A stretch of DNA of 64,000 nt. It comes from JALHMQ01 sp037441125 (GTDB lineage Bacteria > Pseudomonadota > Gammaproteobacteria > Burkholderiales > Burkholderiaceae_F). Below the pieces are notes generated by a model. That model did no database searches and was not told where the DNA came from. It saw only the letters and a list, made by a program, of their open reading frames with translations. The stretch lies in NCBI GenBank assembly GCA_037441125.1, contig JBBIST010000003.1:26574-90573 (forward strand), given 5' to 3'. Made by a program: the position numbers and the translations under genes. Of this stretch, positions 61,494 to 64,000 are shown piece by piece (position 1 is the first letter of the stretch; every line of letters starts with the position of its first letter).

Positions 61494-61982
61494 CTAGCCT
61501 CCGAAACGCCGGGCGAACCACTGCTCGAGCATGATCTTCTCGTAGCACAGGTCGCGGCCTCGGCAGCGGTTGAAGTTGCTCAGGTAGCCGAGATCGACGA
61601 CCCGCTCCACCCCAGAAGACTCGACGCCGGCGCGCACGAGCACATAGCGTAGATCGATCTCGGGCGCGCCTGCCTCGCGCTTCACTCTGAGGTCACGCTG
61701 TCCGGATGGGGAGAGCTGTACTACGCCAGCCAGGTCGACGTCGAGGACTTCGATGCGCAGTCGGTCGCCGTCCTTCAGATGCCTGGCTCCAAGTGACTGC
61801 AGGTGCTCACGCAACACCGCCAAGGTCGCGTCGCGCTCGCGCTCGTTGGCGACAAACCGGGTCGGTGAGGCATCGGTGTAGCGATCCGGATTCAGGAAGG
61901 TCACCTCGGCGATCGGCTGCGCCGATACGGGAACAGCCAGCGAGAGCGTCGCCGCCGCGTACAAGAGCAAAAGCAGTCTCAT
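61494..61982 (-). CDS. DUF3016 secreted protein
   Basis: The 162-aa product has a signal peptide (residues 1-22), F-L-N-P-D-R-Y-T-D-A right after it, a charged middle part with D-V-D-L-A-G, and an end region with E-Q-W-F. This pattern fits DUF3016, a periplasmic or surface family without known function. GGAGG lies 4 nt before the ATG at 61982. It stands between the retropepsin-like and TPR genes. Confidence 0.75.
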   Translation of the reverse strand: MRLLLLLYAAATLSLAVPVSAQPIAEVTFLNPDRYTDASPTRFVANERERDATLAVLREHLQSLGARHLKDGDRLRIEVLDVDLAGVVQLSPSGQRDLRVKREAGAPEIDLRYVLVRAGVESSGVERVVDLGYLSNFNRCRGRDLCYEKIMLEQWFARRFGG

Positions 61983-62078
61983 ACGACCTCCACTGCCAGA
62001 TCTAACCGAACAATGCGGTGCGCCCCGAGTGTCAGAACGAGTCTTCATGGTGCTGGCGTGATGCGCAGCGTGGCGACC

Positions 62079-63077
62079 TTACTTGCGGCTGCACGGCCCA
62101 CTCGGTCTGCGTGGGAAGACCGTGCCGCCGACATAGGAAAAGTACATCCTGCGCTGGCTGTGCGAAACCAGTACGCGGTGCGACCTGAGGAAGTCGATTC
62201 CGAGCAACATCTCCGACGCCCCAGCGAGTGGCGGAAGCAACGGAGTGCGGGTCTCTGCCAGAGTCGTCTGCCTTCGCACATCGCCGATCAACATCCTGGG
62301 CCTCTCTATCGTTTGGTTGCCAATCGTGACCGTCTCGAGCGGCGCGCTCCAGACCTCCACTTCGCTGCGGCCGAACCCACCAAGGCAGCCCGCCGGTGCA
62401 ACGCCTGGCGACAGCGGCGTAATTCCCAGCCTCGTCGCCGCGGATTCAGCCAGAACCGACAGCGAGCCTGAGTCGAGCATCGCCCGCACCCTTCTCCCGT
62501 TGGCTTGGACCTCGAACGTGGTCGCACGTTCGACCTCGATCTGGACTTCGGAGGCATCCGTCGACCAGTAAGCCAGGAACGCGTTCTCGCAGCCGAGCGG
62601 CTCGTAAAACCTGACCGTGTTGTGCAAGAGATCAAATTCGATGTCGAAGTTCAGCAGGAAGTCATGCCCAAGAAGCAGGGCAACGTCGTCGCCTTGCGGG
62701 CGTTGACCGACGACGAGCGCCCGCCACTTGTTGCGCGTCGCTCCGCCGATCCTGAGTTCCTCGATGACGACCGGTTCGGCGTTGGTCTCGCCGCTCGCTG
62801 CAAAGGCTCCAAGGCCGGCAGCCGGCGAGCGGGCAAGGTTCAACCGCTCGGCTGCATCGCGAGTGACCAAGGTTGACGCGGACCCCGTGTCGAGAAGAAC
62901 TCCTACTTTCTCGCCGTTGATCTCGCCGTCGACCACGGGCAGATAGTGGCGAGCGCGGAGGGGTAACGCAAGTAGCCTTACGAGCCTGCAGCCAACCGCG
63001 CTCGTCGCCCAAGCAGACTCGGAGGCCGCGAGGTAAGCTGCCGCCAGTGCTCCAAGTAGTCTGCGCCTGCTTGCCAT
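62079..63077 (-). CDS. Tandem retropepsin-like aspartic protease
   Basis: The 332-aa product has an N-terminal signal (residues 1-25) and two retropepsin-like halves. Each has a catalytic motif, L-D-T-G-S (Asp63) and L-D-S-G-S (Asp202), and a matching second block, L-L-G-H-D-F-L and L-L-G-I-D-F-L. Retropepsins normally need two chains for one active site; here one chain carries both halves, as in a built-in dimer. It should be secreted to the periplasm. AGGGG precedes the ATG at 63077. Substrates are unknown. Confidence 0.78.
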   Translation of the reverse strand: MASRRRLLGALAAAYLAASESAWATSAVGCRLVRLLALPLRARHYLPVVDGEINGEKVGVLLDTGSASTLVTRDAAERLNLARSPAAGLGAFAASGETNAEPVVIEELRIGGATRNKWRALVVGQRPQGDDVALLLGHDFLLNFDIEFDLLHNTVRFYEPLGCENAFLAYWSTDASEVQIEVERATTFEVQANGRRVRAMLDSGSLSVLAESAATRLGITPLSPGVAPAGCLGGFGRSEVEVWSAPLETVTIGNQTIERPRMLIGDVRRQTTLAETRTPLLPPLAGASEMLLGIDFLRSHRVLVSHSQRRMYFSYVGGTVFPRRPSGPCSRK

Positions 63078-63255
63078 CCGAGCCCCTTGTCGAAACCCTC
63101 TCGCGATCGGTGCGCACACGGTCGGTGGGTCGACTCCGGCGCCGCTCATCGGCACATTCAACCACAACCGCGCGAAGGCGGCAGTGCTGTCCGTTCCCGA
63201 CGACGCAGCGCAGCACCGGCGCCGCGCTCGCCGCCTGTCGCTGGCGCGGTGCGGT

Positions 63256-63399
63256 CTACCGGCCGATCTCGGCGAGTTGTTCGATCGAGATCGCGAGACC
63301 GAACCGGGTTTCAGACCAAGCCGCGACGATGCGGCCCGGCGGACCCTCGCGAGCCTTGAGTCCGGAGAGCAGCACGTTCGTCTTGAGAACGACCTTCAC
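63256..63399 (-). pseudogene. Truncated PIN-family toxin with lost catalytic Asp
   Basis: A GTG at 63399 overlaps the Phd-like antitoxin stop and reads 47 codons: M-K-V-V-L-K-T-N-V-L-L-S-G-L, P-P-G-R-I-V-A-A-W and I-S-I-E-Q-L-A-E-I. This is the start of a PIN_3-type toxin, but the first catalytic residue (V-L-D-T-N in the family) is Lys, and a TAG ends the frame after one third of the normal length. No continuation was found downstream. Confidence 0.7.
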
Positions 63400-63710
63400 T
63401 TCTTGCGGCGACGGGCGCGTGCTTCCTTCACCGCCTCGTCAACCAGCGCCTCGACCTGCTTTGCGGGCACGTCGGCAAAAGCGCGGGCGAGTTCTTCCTG
63501 CATCTGGTCGGACTCTTCGTCGAGCTTGCGGATGCGTTCGAACAGCGCGATGTCGACCAGGGCAGCGACGGGCTTGCCAGCCTTGGTGATGATGACCGTT
63601 CCCTTGCGGTACTGAACCTCGCCGAGCAAGTCGCCCAGGTTCCGGCGAACCGTCATGGCGGGGGCTTCGCGGCTCCAGGCCTTGTTTTGGTCGCGAATCC
63701 GCGTAGCCAT
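63396..63710 (-). CDS. Phd/YefM-type antitoxin
   Basis: The product is 104 aa from the ATG at 63710, or 86 aa from an in-frame ATG at 63656. It has the Phd fold core: V-R-R-N-L-G-D-L-L-G-E-V, V-I-I-T-K-A-G-K-P-V-A-A-L-V-D and a basic tail, A-R-R-R-K-K. It overlaps the truncated PIN gene. It would repress its own operon and, formerly, neutralise the toxin. Confidence 0.8.
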   Translation of the reverse strand: MATRIRDQNKAWSREAPAMTVRRNLGDLLGEVQYRKGTVIITKAGKPVAALVDIALFERIRKLDEESDQMQEELARAFADVPAKQVEALVDEAVKEARARRRKK

Positions 63711-63738
63711 TGCGGCAGCAGATCGCGTTGCTCGCGGA

Positions 63739-63947
63739 TCAACGGCGTTTGTGCCCCGCCTCCTTCTGGCTGCGGACGGCCAGCACGAACACGGCGTCGC
63801 GTTCCGGGTCGTATTCATACAGCGCGATGTAGCCCCGCGCGCCGGTACCGATCACCAACTCGCGCAGCCCGTCCACCGTAGTCCGTCCGATGAACGGGCT
63901 GGATTCCAGGACCCGAAAAGCGTCGGTGATCTCGCAAGTGCGCTCGG
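63739..63947 (-). pseudogene. parE/relE fragment cut by insertion-sequence end
   Basis: The frame encodes the C-terminal two thirds of a ParE-type toxin: S-S-P-F-I-G-R, G-L-R-E-L-V-I-G and G-Y-I-A-L-Y-E-Y-D-P, ending V-R-S-Q-K-E-A-G. It closely resembles 53385-53675. Upstream of the codons near 63947 similarity ends where a TGT-starting sequence begins. The N-terminal residues read from the ATG at 63975 belong to that inserted DNA. Confidence 0.65.
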
Positions 63948-64000
63948 TGTTGACGATCATCGAAAACTGACCCACTTCAGCGGGGTGTGATCAGACAAAA
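63948..64000. mobile_element. Probable end of an IS21-family insertion sequence (truncated by window)
   Basis: From 63948 the sequence begins TGTTGACGATCATCGAAAAC and continues with TGACCCACTT. The TGT start and the ATCATCGAAAACTGACCCAC word are, from memory, typical of IS21-family termini, which carry repeats of this type. It interrupts the parE fragment. Only 53 bp lie in the window, so neither istA/istB nor the other end can be seen. Confidence 0.5.

Overview
The window is a GC-rich (roughly two-thirds G+C), gene-dense bacterial chromosome segment. Gene content and order point to a betaproteobacterium near Burkholderiales: a Burkholderia-type NrdA/NrdB pair, DUF3426 next to prmA, pilBCD-coaE-zapD, PP0621 next to pilS, ypjD beside ffh, and a complete ybgC-tolQRAB-pal-cpoB locus. 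This is inference from gene families; there is no rRNA to fix the taxonomy.

Layout. 0-4.2 kb: 3' part of an aminotransferase, a lytic transglycosylase, ubiD and a small KTSC gene. 4.2-12.2 kb: a long minus-strand run (mpl, yqiA, fabG-like, ybaK, RNB ribonuclease, TonB-like protein, aroE, mtgA), mostly with overlapping or touching ends, joining shikimate and peptidoglycan functions. 12.4-19.7 kb: plus-strand genes for a thioredoxin-like protein, aroQ, accBC, prmA, a DUF3426 protein, a PfkB kinase and a glycine-zipper lipoprotein. 19.8-31 kb: minus-strand yggT, an H1-like histone, nrdAB with a candidate NrdR box pair, ampD, pilRS and a ypjD-like gene. 31-38.6 kb: ffh, a second lytic transglycosylase, proS, rppH, proB, obgE, rpmA and rplU. 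38.9-45.6 kb: ispB, tRNA-Pro, pilBCD, coaE, zapD. The T4P genes lie in two places: regulators pilRS at 26.6-29.8 kb and the assembly core pilBCD at 40.3-44.2 kb.

45.6-47.8 kb holds a 2.1-kb integrative element in the 3' part of tRNA-Lys(UUU). It is bounded by perfect 48-bp direct repeats and carries only a tyrosine integrase and a HigBA-like toxin-antitoxin pair. The Tol-Pal operon follows.

53.3-55.9 kb and 63.2-64 kb are accessory DNA dominated by small toxin-antitoxin loci. One ParE-like pair looks intact. In the others the toxin or effector gene is broken (vapC, hicA, a MNT nucleotidyltransferase, a PIN gene and a second parE) while the neighbouring antitoxin gene, where visible, stays open. 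The second parE is cut by what looks like the end of an IS21-family element at the window edge. Between these clusters lie a TonB-dependent receptor and a convergent three-gene set: a TPR/transglutaminase-like lipoprotein, a DUF3016 protein and a tandem retropepsin-like protein.

The most noteworthy items are the minimal integrase-plus-TA element, the pattern of decayed toxins with surviving antitoxins, the chain of hairpins with a duplicated 35-bp unit between rppH and proB, and the paired NrdR-like boxes upstream of nrdA. All calls come from reading the sequence; no database search was run.
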